Part shown: positions 18,512-27,230 of the stretch, piece after piece | Position numbering within the stretch: position 1 is the first letter of the stretch | Layout: the number at the start of each line of letters is the position of its first letter | Source of the DNA: Isosphaeraceae bacterium | GTDB taxonomy: Bacteria > Planctomycetota > Planctomycetia > Isosphaerales > Isosphaeraceae | Direction: 5' to 3' | NCBI GenBank assembly: GCA_026004735.1 | Contig: BPJS01000001.1 | Coordinates: forward strand, 4,544,859 to 4,608,858 | DNA: 64,000 nt | Notes under the pieces: model-generated | The model's database searches: none | What the model was told of the DNA's origin: nothing | Seen by the model: only the letters and a program-made list of their open reading frames with translations | Translations under genes and position numbers: made by a program

Positions 18512-19035
18512 GAAACGGCCGTGGTCTCAGCCCAGGTTTTGACAGCCGCGGGGTTTGAGCCTAGGTTCCTGTTGGAACGGGCCCATTGGTCGGTGGGCGA
18601 AGCCGCCCGACGGCCAACGCCCTGCGACACAGATCCTGAGCGGCGAGCCATCGCCTTGGGGAGGGGCGATGGTCCCGGTCGGAGGCGGGGACCGGATGCT
18701 GGGAGCATTCGGGAGGGCCCCGCCTCCGGCTTTTGTTTGCCTACGGCGTCGGATTGTTGCCTGGCGGCGACGCCGGGCGGCGGCCTGCTTGGTCGCCGAC
18801 GCGGGCTGGAATAGACTAATCGTTCGACGGGCTGCCGCGATCTCCACCGGGACGGTGGATCCCTGTCTTCGGACCATGGGGTTGACTGTCGGGGTTCGCG
18901 AGGCGGGAGCCGTATGGCATGATGCGATCGCATTTACGGGCCGGCTGGATTGCTGGCTGGACTGCTTTCCTGACGACTCCAATCGGGCTCGGCGCGGTCT
19001 CTCCGGCCGAGGACCGGCAGGGAGGTTGTGTCGCA
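18512..19035. other. Intergenic, 524 bases after birA
   Basis: Contains a terminator-like hairpin at 18681-18738 (listed separately). In-frame ATG starts for the HEAT/TPR gene occur at 18919 and 19036; if 18919 is used the last 117 bases become coding. Other open frames look non-conserved. No RNA gene recognised. Confidence 0.4.
18681..18738 (+). terminator. Terminator-like hairpin downstream of nadC-birA
   Basis: GGAGGCGGGG (18681-18690) and its perfect complement CCCCGCCTCC (18718-18727) are separated by a 27-base loop and followed by GGCTTTTGTTT. The long loop is unusual and the T-run is interrupted. It sits about 170 bases beyond the birA stop. Confidence 0.4.
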
Positions 19036-19689
19036 ATGCACGAGCCCGCCACGTCGCCGCTTTTGGTGGCCTACCTGGAACAGTTCCTGCAGGATCGCGA
19101 TGACGAGGCGTTTCGCCGCCGGGTGGCCGCCCGCTACTCGGAGGCAACGCTGGCGCGGTTGGTGGCCACAGGCTCGGATGACGCGCGTCGGGCGGCCGTC
19201 GTGGCGCTGGGGCTGATCGGCTCGTTTGAGGTCAACCCGGTGCTCAGCCGGGCGCTGCGCGACCGCGACCCAATCGTGCGCCGGTTGGCTCAGAGCGCCC
19301 TCTGGGCGGTCTGGTTCCGGGCCGATTCACCGGAGAATGTCGCGGCCCTGCACCAGATTGCGCGGCTGCTGGACGACGACCAGGCGGCCGAGGCGATCCG
19401 CCGGGCCGATGAGCTGGTGGCGCGTTCGCCCCGGTTCGCCGAGGCCTACAACCAGCGAGCGATCGCCTACTTCAACCTCGGCCGCTACGAAGAAGCCGCC
19501 GCCGACTGCTGCCGGACGCTCGAACACAATCCGTTCCACACCGGCGCCCTGGCCGGTCTGGCCAAGTGCTATCTGGAACTCGGACGCATGGCCGAGGCCC
19601 TCCAGACCTTCCGCCGGGCCTACGAGCTGCAACCCTACGACGAGTCGCTCCGCGAAACGATCGACGTCCTGGAGCGGGTCAGTCGTTGA
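19036..19689 (+). CDS. HEAT-repeat / TPR protein
   Basis: 217 aa from ATG 19036, with GGAGG ten bases upstream. An alternative ATG at 18919 would add a hydrophobic, possibly signal-like N-terminus. Residues 20-95 contain two HEAT-like helices pairs (ATGSDDARRAAVVALGLIG, RDRDPIVRRLAQSALWAVW). Residues 110-210 contain three TPR units, including AEAYNQRAIAYFNLGRYEEA and AGLAKCYLELGRMAEALQ. Such solenoids mediate protein contacts; no enzyme is implied. The partner is unknown and the gene is isolated. Confidence 0.85.
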   Translation: MHEPATSPLLVAYLEQFLQDRDDEAFRRRVAARYSEATLARLVATGSDDARRAAVVALGLIGSFEVNPVLSRALRDRDPIVRRLAQSALWAVWFRADSPENVAALHQIARLLDDDQAAEAIRRADELVARSPRFAEAYNQRAIAYFNLGRYEEAAADCCRTLEHNPFHTGALAGLAKCYLELGRMAEALQTFRRAYELQPYDESLRETIDVLERVSR

Positions 19690-19961
19690 AAACCGGGCAC
19701 AGCCCGTCACAGCCGCCGACACGTCGCCGTTCCCATCAATAGAGGCGGCCGGCCCCGGGCCGGCGCGGTCCCGCTGACCCACCTGGCGGCTTGCGGCTGG
19801 ACTCGGAGGATGCCGTGGTGGGCCGCCCGCCGGGCAGTGTCAGCCGCCTGGGCGGGATCGAGGTGATGGCGTCCGGTCCGCCGCCGCGTCGCTCACCCGG
19901 ACCGCCTGTTGCCATTCAAGATCGCTGATTGAATAATAAACTTTTATTGGAGGCGCTGCCT

Positions 19962-20486
19962 TTGTTGTCGGTGCCAATCTCGGTCCGCCGGGAGTCGGGA
20001 CGCGTGACCGAATCGCACGATTCTTTCCGTGGCCTGACTCTCGATGCCTTGCGCGAAGCGGTGGCCATCTATCTCCGGCATGCCTATCCGGACGGCCGGT
20101 TGCCCGAAGCCGTCCAGCGGCGGCTTCATTGGGCCGTCGAGCGAGGGATTCCGGGTTTGCTGACCGTGCCGCCCTTCGAGACGATTCCCCCGGCCGGGGA
20201 TGACCGCCGTGCGCCGATTTACGCCCTTCGGCTCGGCAACCAGCGCTATCCCCATATGAAGTTGCAGATCCAGTCGTGGCGGACCCGCGTCGGCTATCTT
20301 CTGACGGTCAATACCCACGATCAGGTCGAGCGCCTGGATCCGGGGACCCCGGGTGCGGCCGAGTTTCAGGCCTTGCAGGTCTACAACCGGGAAGTCAAGG
20401 AAGCGATTGAGCGCGATTGGGACGCTCACGGGTTTCCCAATTTCCACCGGTATCTGACGGATTATTTGAGCCAGGTTCAGGATTAG
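19962..20486 (+). CDS. Hypothetical protein, 174 aa
   Basis: No family recognised. The best start is TTG 19962, 8 bases after GGAGG (19949-19953); the frame is open from TTG 19929 but that start has no ribosome site. The protein is soluble and mixed alpha/beta: LDALREAVAIYLRHAYPDG, an Ile/Pro-rich middle (PPFETIPPAGD), then HMKLQIQSWRTRVGYLLTV and a helical C-terminus rich in charged residues. An AT-rich block at 19928-19948 stands out in the GC-rich background and may be part of the promoter or leader. Confidence 0.72.
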   Translation: MLSVPISVRRESGRVTESHDSFRGLTLDALREAVAIYLRHAYPDGRLPEAVQRRLHWAVERGIPGLLTVPPFETIPPAGDDRRAPIYALRLGNQRYPHMKLQIQSWRTRVGYLLTVNTHDQVERLDPGTPGAAEFQALQVYNREVKEAIERDWDAHGFPNFHRYLTDYLSQVQD

Positions 20487-20579
20487 AGCCGGCCCAGCGG
20501 TAGCGGCCAGCCGAGCTCGCCCGAGGACGCGCAGGCTCTCTCTAATCTTCGAAGGATCGCCGGCGGCGATCAGCTTAGC

Positions 20580-21767
20580 TCACCAGACGACCTCCTGCGG
20601 GACGGTCGGGCGAGGATGTTCGCGCGGCATCACCACGGAGAAGGTCGAACCTTCTCCGGGCCGGCTGGCGACGTCGATCCGCCCGCCGTGCAGGTCGACG
20701 AAGCGTTTGACCAGACAGAGGCCGAGGCCGATACCGCGTTTGCCGAACTCAAAGTCGCCCGAGGAATGGCGATGGGTGTCGTAGCCGGTGAAAAACGGCT
20801 CGAAGAGGTGGGGAATCGCCTCGGCCGGGATCCCGATCCCAGTATCGGTGACCGAAAAGCGGACGGCGGCCGGTCCCTCGGCCTCGGCGCGAATTCGAAT
20901 CGTTCCGCCGTCGGGCGTAAACCGGACGGCGTTGACCACCAGATTGGTCAAAATGTCCGCGACCTTGGTGGGATCGACCTCGGCCGACCCGAGGTCCGGC
21001 CCGACCTCGACGTGGACGGCCAGCCGGCGTCCCTCCAAAAACGGCCGGACTTCCTCGACAGCCGAGCGGACCAGCGGTTCGAGCTCGGTCGGTTCGACGC
21101 TCAGCGGTTGCTGGAGCCGCTCGGCATGGAGCAACTGGAACATTCGCTCGACGGTCCGGGCCAGCCGCATCGCCGCCCGCCGGATCCGGCCGATCCGGCC
21201 CCGCTCGGCGGTGTCCGAGGAGTTGGCTTGTTGCATCGACCAAAGCTCGACCAGGCCCAAAATCACGGCCACAGGCGTATTCAGCTCATGGCTGGCGACC
21301 TCGATAAACGCCGACTTGAGGCGGTCCGATGCCAGCAGCCGCGCGTTGGAGGCCTGAAGATCGGCGATCAGCTTACGCCGCTCCACCAGCAGCGCATTGC
21401 GTTCAAAGGCCTGCCGGACCGTAAGGACCAGCTCGTCCGGGTCCCAGGGCTTGGAAATGTACCGGAAGACGTGCCCCTGGTTGATGGCCGCGATGACCGT
21501 CTGGAGGTCGGTGTACGCCGTGAACAACAGCCGGGTCGCTTCCGGCCAGCGCTGCCTGACCTCGCGGAGAAACTCGACGCCGGTCATACCCGGCATCTGC
21601 TGGTCGGTCATCACTACCTGCGGCTCAAGCTCCTCGAGCGTCGCCAGGGCGTCCTTGGCTCGGTTGAACGTTTCGACCCGATACTCCCGCCGGAACAAGT
21701 CGCGCAACGAACGGAGGTTGTCTACTTCGTCGTCGACGATCAGGAGCAGAGGGCGAGGCTCGGCCAT
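20580..21767 (-). CDS. Response regulator-histidine kinase hybrid (REC-HisKA-HATPase)
   Basis: 395 aa from ATG 21767. The receiver at 1-125 has an intact acidic pair (LLIVDDEVDN), acceptor Asp in VVMTDQQMPGMTG, and Lys in RYISKPWDPDEL. A helix leads to HisKA (FIEVASHELNTPVAVI, phospho-His in SHELNTP). HATPase follows with N box ILTNLVVNAVRFTPDGG, G1 VTDTGIGIP and G2 KRGIGLGLCLV. No membrane segment, so it is cytoplasmic. It is the last gene of a compact minus-strand operon with the RsbW-like pseudoreceiver protein (17-base gap) and a GTPase. The receiver probably takes signal from another kinase. Confidence 0.92.
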   Translation of the reverse strand: MAEPRPLLLIVDDEVDNLRSLRDLFRREYRVETFNRAKDALATLEELEPQVVMTDQQMPGMTGVEFLREVRQRWPEATRLLFTAYTDLQTVIAAINQGHVFRYISKPWDPDELVLTVRQAFERNALLVERRKLIADLQASNARLLASDRLKSAFIEVASHELNTPVAVILGLVELWSMQQANSSDTAERGRIGRIRRAAMRLARTVERMFQLLHAERLQQPLSVEPTELEPLVRSAVEEVRPFLEGRRLAVHVEVGPDLGSAEVDPTKVADILTNLVVNAVRFTPDGGTIRIRAEAEGPAAVRFSVTDTGIGIPAEAIPHLFEPFFTGYDTHRHSSGDFEFGKRGIGLGLCLVKRFVDLHGGRIDVASRPGEGSTFSVVMPREHPRPTVPQEVVW

Positions 21768-21784
21768 CTCAGGGTGCCCCCGGG

Positions 21785-22696
21785 CTACGCCGGGGCCTCC
21801 GTGTCGAGACGCATGACGAGCGTCGCCTCCGAACCCCCATCGCCGTGGCGAAGCTCGTCGACCAATCGCCGGGCGATCAGCAGTCCAAATCCGCCTTCGC
21901 GCAGCCCCATCCGCTCCCGCCGCTCGAGATGGGCCAAGGGATCGATCCCATCGCAGGCATGGGGCAGGTCGTCCGGGTCGAAGCCCTCGCCCTGGTCGCG
22001 TACGCTCAGCTCGAGGCGATCGTCGTAGATCCGCATGACCCCGGCCACCAGCCGCGACGGCACCAGGCGATTGCCCCACTCGATGGCATTCGAGGCAATC
22101 TCCAGGAAGGCCTGACGCAACCGCGTCAGCCGACCCGGCCCGAGCCTCACCGACCGGCTCAGCGTCTCGAGGATCTGATCGGCTTCGAACAACGACTCGC
22201 TGCGGCTGTCAAACTCGAACCGGACCTCGGCGCGTACTCCCTGCCGGTCCCAGCGCGTCCGCCAGCGCTTCGCTCGCCGGACCGCTCGGACCAGATCAGC
22301 CGTCGTGAACGGCCGCGGCACGACAACGTCGGCACAAACCCGGACGCCACGCGGCCGACACGTCTCGCTGCCGGGCACCCGCGACATCACGATCGGAACG
22401 CCCATCGTCGCTGGATCGGTCCGCAGCCCTCGGCAAATCTCCCAGCCATCGCGGTCGGGCAAATCGAGTCGAACGACAACCACGTCCGGGACCGTGGCCC
22501 GGGCCAACGCCAAGCCCGTCTCGCCACTCCGCGCCCACCGCCACTGCCACAACCTCGACGGCCTCAACCGCAGCAGCCGGACCCAGAGGCGCAGATCGTC
22601 GTCGATAACCAAAACCCGAACCGGCGCGGCCGTCGCCGCCGTGGGGCGACCCCCATCTCGCCGCGGTCCGACTCTCTGCCCGTAACGACCCAACAC
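21785..22696 (-). CDS. Degenerate receiver fused to RsbW-like HATPase
   Basis: 303 aa from GTG 22696, with GGGAGG 7 bases upstream. Residues 20-140 resemble a receiver (VLVIDDDLRLW start), but the acceptor Asp is Arg in PDVVVVRLDLPDRDG and the conserved KP is RP in VVVPRPFTTAD. Residues 165-300 are an anti-sigma-type ATPase: FLEIASNAIEWGN (N box), VRDQGEGFDPDDLP (G1) and EGGFGLLIARRLVDEL (G2). No HisKA domain is present. RsbW relatives bind or phosphorylate anti-anti-sigma proteins. A phosphorylation-independent switch is inferred. Lies between the GTPase gene and the REC-kinase gene. Confidence 0.85.
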   Translation of the reverse strand: MLGRYGQRVGPRRDGGRPTAATAAPVRVLVIDDDLRLWVRLLRLRPSRLWQWRWARSGETGLALARATVPDVVVVRLDLPDRDGWEICRGLRTDPATMGVPIVMSRVPGSETCRPRGVRVCADVVVPRPFTTADLVRAVRRAKRWRTRWDRQGVRAEVRFEFDSRSESLFEADQILETLSRSVRLGPGRLTRLRQAFLEIASNAIEWGNRLVPSRLVAGVMRIYDDRLELSVRDQGEGFDPDDLPHACDGIDPLAHLERRERMGLREGGFGLLIARRLVDELRHGDGGSEATLVMRLDTEAPA

Positions 22697-22721
22697 CCAG
22701 CCGCCTCCCAGGTCCTGCCAC

Positions 22722-23717
22722 CTAATGACTATGCAGCTCGACCACATCCCCGTCGTGCAGCCGATGGTCTCGACCAACCGACTGACCCTCGAACGCCGAT
22801 TGTCCCCAGACCCGAGCGTACTTCAGGCCCCGCTCCAGGTCGTTGTGGATCGACCGGGCCAGGTCAGCCACAGTCGCCCCCTCGGGCAACGTGTAGGGAT
22901 GGGACCGATCGGCCGGACGTCCCGGAACCTTCGTATAGACCCGGATCACCCCTAGCCTCCGGTAGAGCGTTTCGCGCAACTGGTCCAGCCCCGCCCCGGT
23001 CACCGCCGAGACCGCCAGAATCGGATACCGGTCCCCGTAATATTCGCGCACCAGTGCCAGCCGGTCGCTGGCACCGGCGGCGTCGAGCTTATTGGCGGCC
23101 ATCACGGTCGGCAGATGGCGGACCGCCTCATCGCCGCCGTCGTCGGGCAACTGGCCGACCAGCTCAGTATGCAACCTGGCCAGCCGGGCCAGGACCGCCT
23201 CGGTCGTTTCGAGCAGATCCTCGTCCGCCAGGTCAGCGACCAGCACCGCCCCGTCGGCCGAGCGAATGATATTCACGGCCCAGGGTTCCACAAACTCCGC
23301 CGTGACGGCCGGCAGATCCACCAATTGCACGGCCACATCCTCCCAGGCCATCATCCCGGGCTGTGGCAGACGGGTCGTGAACGGGTAGGCGGCCACCTCC
23401 GGCCGGGCCCGAGTCAACGCCCCCAGCAAGGCGCTCTTGCCCGCATTGGGCGGGCCGACGAGCGCATACTGCCCAGCCCCCTCATGGGGCACCCGATAGG
23501 AAATCCCCCCCTTCTTGCCGGCGTGGCGGGCCTGCTCGATCTCGTCCCGGAGCCGGCTGATCCGCTGCTTCAGGTCCGACTGAAGTTTTTCGGTCCCCTT
23601 GTGCTTGGGAAGCAAGCGGTACATCTCGCGCACCGCTTCCAGACGGGCCGCCGGTGTGCTCGCAGCTCGATACTGCTCCTCGGCCTTCGCATACTGGGGC
23701 GGCAAGTTGGCCGGCAT
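22722..23717 (-). CDS. DRG/Obg-like GTPase with TGS domain
   Basis: 331 aa from ATG 23717. An N-terminal helical region (about 1-65) precedes the G domain: G1 GPPNAGKSALL, the threonine switch in YPFTTRLPQPG, G3 DLPAVTAEF, G4 NKLD, and G5 SAVTGAGL. A TGS domain closes the protein (RVYTKVPGRPADRSHPY, and HNDLERGLKYARVWG, ending HDGDVVELHSH). Family members of this DRG-like type bind GTP and associate with ribosomes or RNA. It heads the three-gene signalling operon (25-base gap to the next start), an unusual neighbourhood for such a GTPase. Confidence 0.92.
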   Translation of the reverse strand: MPANLPPQYAKAEEQYRAASTPAARLEAVREMYRLLPKHKGTEKLQSDLKQRISRLRDEIEQARHAGKKGGISYRVPHEGAGQYALVGPPNAGKSALLGALTRARPEVAAYPFTTRLPQPGMMAWEDVAVQLVDLPAVTAEFVEPWAVNIIRSADGAVLVADLADEDLLETTEAVLARLARLHTELVGQLPDDGGDEAVRHLPTVMAANKLDAAGASDRLALVREYYGDRYPILAVSAVTGAGLDQLRETLYRRLGVIRVYTKVPGRPADRSHPYTLPEGATVADLARSIHNDLERGLKYARVWGQSAFEGQSVGRDHRLHDGDVVELHSH

Positions 23718-23979
23718 CGTGGATCCAGACTCCGCCGAGACCGTGCGGCTCCGAGCCGCAACGGCTTCAACCTAATCGGCTTCACCTCGGGTTCCAACCC
23801 AAAAACCGGCCTGGGTCGACAGCACGCCTCGGGCCTCGAACCGATCGGCGGGCCTCGACATCCCGGCAACAGTCCGGGATCCGGCATTGGGGCTGATGAC
23901 GTTCAACGGCAGCGCACCCTCGTAATCCTGAGCGAATCGGTGCCGGGCCGGTCGCCCGAGCGCATCGGGACGGCCCGGC

Positions 23980-25497
23980 TCAGGGACGACCCAGGCGTAG
24001 CGTTTTGAGGACTTCCTCGACCAACGCGCGAAACGCCTGGACTTCATCGGTCGAAGTGGTCAGCGCCATGGCCTGAAACGCGGCTGACCCGCTGGTGAGC
24101 AGCACGTAGCCGTCCAGGTGGGTGCGGGGCAGGGTCGCGGCCTCGGCCGGGGGGCTAATCACGGCCTCGACCCGATAGGCCTTCATTCCAGGCCATTCCT
24201 CCTCAGGCAACGCGCGGGGGTCGAGCGGCAAGACCTCGAAACCCGCTTCCTTGTAGCGGTCGAACGCCCCGCGGAAGGCGTCGTCAGGCTTGGGCTGGCG
24301 GTCCGGCAGAAAGTCCAGGACGAGCAGGTCGGGCGTCTGACCCCGGGACTGCACCAAGGTAATCCGGTCGCCGTTGGAGGCCGCGGCGTCCCATTGCAGG
24401 ATCTGGGGATGGCGGAGGTGGAACCGCCCCTGGGGGTCGGCCAGGATCAGCCACGAGTTGCGGTCGTCCGCGCTCGGCGGGGCCGCCGGAACGGAGGGAA
24501 CCGCCGCTTGGGGCGGCCAGCGGCGCCGCAGCACCAATTCGCGGCGTTGCTCAAAGCCCGGGATCCCCTGTTCGGGGTCGGCCGCGCTACTGGTGACTTG
24601 CGCGTGGCGGATCGAAACGATCCCGCCGACGGCGACCAGCGCGGTGTCACGCGAGGTTCCGGAAGCCAGTTCGCTCCCCGCCGACGGCAGGAGACGAAAG
24701 GCAAACTCGACCCGAGCCCGCGCAGCGGTCGGGCCGCTTCGGGTCTGCACCTGTCCTTCGATGTCCAGCACGGCCGTCTCGTCGCTGGCGGCGGCCTCGG
24801 GCAGCCCCTCGGGCCGGATCTCGGCCAGCTTGCCGGTCAGCGTGCCTCCTTGAACCGGTTCGCCCAGCAGCGCCGCGGCGCCGGTCTGGCTGATGGCCCA
24901 GGTGTCGCCCAGCCGCAACGGCCGCTCGGGCAGCAGCGCCGCCAGGACCGGCACGGCCGGATTGCCCAGCGCGAAGCGGTACTCGTGCTCCCAGAGCGCC
25001 CGCTCGGGCGTCAGCACAATCAGCCGCGGGCTGGCTGAGCCGAGTCCGACCAGATACAGATCCAGCCCCGACATCAACGGCGGAGCGCCGGTCGCGGTCC
25101 AGGGATCCGGGGTCACGGCCGCTTCCTCGTAGCGACGCACAACCGCGCTAACCGTGCGTCCATCAAGCGGAGCGACAGCAGCCACCCGCTCCCCAAACCG
25201 GCCCGACCGCCGCACTTCCTCGACCCGCGGCGCCGCCTGCGCCGTCTCAACCATCACCTTGACCGTCTCCCGGTACGCCACCTCGTACGAGGTCAGCAGA
25301 TCGGGGCCTTCCTCGACCGCATACCGCTCCACCAGCCGGTAGCGTGTCGTCAGGTCGCGGTCTTCGCCCGTCGGGCCAGGCAGCGCGGGTGTTTGAGGCG
25401 GAGGCACGGCTCCAGCCGCGGCGGCCGCTTGGACCAGCAGCAGCACCCCAGCAATCCACCCGCAGGCCCCCCCTGCCCGGCTGGCTCTGGCGTTCAT
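23980..25497 (-). CDS. Exported hypothetical protein, 505 aa (tandem paralogue B)
   Basis: Starts at ATG 25497, forming an ATGA overlap with the stop of the preceding paralogue. A signal peptide covers about residues 1-30 (GWIAGVLLLVQAAAAAGA). No family recognised. Shared with its neighbour: a LLPERPLRLGDTWAISQTG segment and an ALDIEGQVQ-like strand. The second half (FHLRHPQILQWDAAASNGDR onward) is a beta-rich domain of about 170 aa ending in EEVLKTLRLG. It probably acts in the periplasm or at the surface; function unknown. Confidence 0.78.
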   Translation of the reverse strand: MNARASRAGGACGWIAGVLLLVQAAAAAGAVPPPQTPALPGPTGEDRDLTTRYRLVERYAVEEGPDLLTSYEVAYRETVKVMVETAQAAPRVEEVRRSGRFGERVAAVAPLDGRTVSAVVRRYEEAAVTPDPWTATGAPPLMSGLDLYLVGLGSASPRLIVLTPERALWEHEYRFALGNPAVPVLAALLPERPLRLGDTWAISQTGAAALLGEPVQGGTLTGKLAEIRPEGLPEAAASDETAVLDIEGQVQTRSGPTAARARVEFAFRLLPSAGSELASGTSRDTALVAVGGIVSIRHAQVTSSAADPEQGIPGFEQRRELVLRRRWPPQAAVPSVPAAPPSADDRNSWLILADPQGRFHLRHPQILQWDAAASNGDRITLVQSRGQTPDLLVLDFLPDRQPKPDDAFRGAFDRYKEAGFEVLPLDPRALPEEEWPGMKAYRVEAVISPPAEAATLPRTHLDGYVLLTSGSAAFQAMALTTSTDEVQAFRALVEEVLKTLRLGRP

Positions 25498-26864
25498 CGC
25501 ATCACCCACTCCAGAGTCGCCATCATTCGCTCGTCCTGATCGGCGAACGCAGCCGCGCTGGCGCGACTCAGGGTGAAGATGGCGACTAGCTGATCACCCT
25601 GCGGCGACGCCGCTAAATGATAGTACCAGATCGGCACGTCGCCATGAGTTTGCTCGCGCCCCTCGAGGCTGACTTTGTACCGATACCCGGCGCGGGGCGG
25701 CCCCTCAACCTCGCCGAACCCGAGGAGCTGGCCCACCGCCGCACCCAGGGCCTGTTCCGCGTCGGCCCGAAACTGGTCCGGATCCTGGTGGCGGCCCGGG
25801 CCGGCGTTGGGACCCGCCACCAGATCGCACCGCGCGATCAGATCCTGGCCCACCACCCGCCGGAGCACCACCCGCCCAGCTTCGCTAGCCGTCACATGCC
25901 AGGCCCGGTCATGCAACAGCCGGGCACGGCCCCCGGGCGCGCCCAAGACCAGCAACAGCCGCGGCTCGTCCAGTTCCAGCGGCAATTCAGCGAGCGTCGC
26001 CTCGTCCAGCTCGCGCGGCGGCTCGATCGCCTCGATCTTCAACTCCAGGGTGCTCCGCACGTCCAGCGCCGACTCGACGTGCCCCTGGCTCCGCTTCTCG
26101 GTGCGTTCCAGCCGGAGCTGACGAACCTGCTGACCAACGCGATCATAGATCAACTCGCCGCGGGCCTGGACCGTCCCCCGCGCTCCCCGAACCTGACCTT
26201 GGACTTGCCCGCTCAGCTCAATCCGCGCGGCTCGGTCGTCAAGGGCCGCCAGCCGCGCCCTCAACGTGTTCGCGTCAATCCGCTCATACTCGGAAATCGA
26301 CCGCGCGGCCGTCTCGGGCAACTCCCAGCGATCCCCGACATCGACGGCCCGCGCCGGCAACATCTCCGCCAGAAGCAAGGGATCGCAGGCCCCCTGGACC
26401 AGATCGAGCTCCTCACGGGTCAGCGGCCCCCCCGCTGAGGCCACCACCACCTCAGCCCCCCGCCGCACGGCCAGCAGCAGGCCCACTTCCTCACGGACGC
26501 CGACCCGGGCCGTCTGACCCAACCCGCGAAACGCCTCGACCTGACCGTCGGCCTGCTCCAGCCGCCGAGCTACAGCCTCGACCCGGCCCGACTGGTCCAC
26601 CTGCCGCACCCGCTCAACCCACCTCAGCCGCGAACGAAACCCAAACGGAAGCGACTCCTCAGGCGGGACCGCCGCCGCCGCGTGCCCCGGATCCGGCCGA
26701 CGCACGGGCATCCCCGGCCGCGTCCCCTGAACCTCGAGAGTCGCCTCAACCCGCCGCGCCTCGCCAACCCGCAGCCGCTCGGCCAGCCGCTCCCCCGCCC
26801 CCCAAACCTCCACGGCCCACCCCAAGACCCCCGCCACGGCAAAACCGACACACCACCGACTCAT
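25494..26864 (-). CDS. Exported hypothetical protein, 456 aa (tandem paralogue A)
   Basis: Starts at ATG 26864, GGAGG 6 bases upstream. The N-terminus MSRWCVGFAVAGVLGWAVEV is a signal peptide. No family recognised. Its MLPARAVDVGDRWELPETA segment and LSGQVQGQV strand line up with paralogue B. The C-terminal part (HDRAWHVTASEAGRVVLR onward) parallels the final domain of paralogue B. The two genes overlap by four bases and must be co-transcribed. The pair lies divergent from the sigma factor gene. Confidence 0.78.
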   Translation of the reverse strand: MSRWCVGFAVAGVLGWAVEVWGAGERLAERLRVGEARRVEATLEVQGTRPGMPVRRPDPGHAAAAVPPEESLPFGFRSRLRWVERVRQVDQSGRVEAVARRLEQADGQVEAFRGLGQTARVGVREEVGLLLAVRRGAEVVVASAGGPLTREELDLVQGACDPLLLAEMLPARAVDVGDRWELPETAARSISEYERIDANTLRARLAALDDRAARIELSGQVQGQVRGARGTVQARGELIYDRVGQQVRQLRLERTEKRSQGHVESALDVRSTLELKIEAIEPPRELDEATLAELPLELDEPRLLLVLGAPGGRARLLHDRAWHVTASEAGRVVLRRVVGQDLIARCDLVAGPNAGPGRHQDPDQFRADAEQALGAAVGQLLGFGEVEGPPRAGYRYKVSLEGREQTHGDVPIWYYHLAASPQGDQLVAIFTLSRASAAAFADQDERMMATLEWVMR

Positions 26865-27230
26865 CCCCGGCCTCCGCTGCACCTAAAGGCAACTCCGTCG
26901 AACGTCCTGTTGCACCGACGTAACTCTAGAAGCCATCAGTCGCTGCGTCAATGACGAACGGTTTTCTGGTCACACCGGCGACGGCCGTCACGTACAGTTG
27001 CTCCCAGGACTGCGAGCCGACGTGTTCCCGCCCAAGCCTGGTATGGGATTTGCCGGAGCGATTTGTGCGAACCAAACCGATCCGCTGAACGTCTAAACAG
27101 AACACCAGAGCGGTCGCAGGTCGTCGATCGATTCCGCAGTAAACATCGGCGGCGCAGTGGCGAATTCTCCCGGGGCGAGTGCCGACTAGTCCGGCGGATC
27201 GACGGGCTTGTGACCAGGGGTGGACCCGCG
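26865..27230. other. Divergent promoter region, 366 bases
   Basis: Between the exported pair (minus) and the sigma factor (plus). Somewhat lower in GC than its surroundings. Two short open frames on the minus strand look non-conserved. The AGGGG at 27216-27220 serves the sigma gene. I could not pick out a reliable -35/-10 pair for either direction. Confidence 0.4.

Noticed and set aside
18555..19103. A 182-codon plus-strand frame before the HEAT/TPR gene
   Set aside because: Arg/Ala/Gly-rich, no ribosome site, no family pattern, and it overlaps the real gene in another frame.
20555..20571. GATCGCC/GGCGATC inverted repeat between two convergent genes
   Set aside because: A short seven-pair stem with a three-base loop and no T-run on either strand; too weak to call a terminator.
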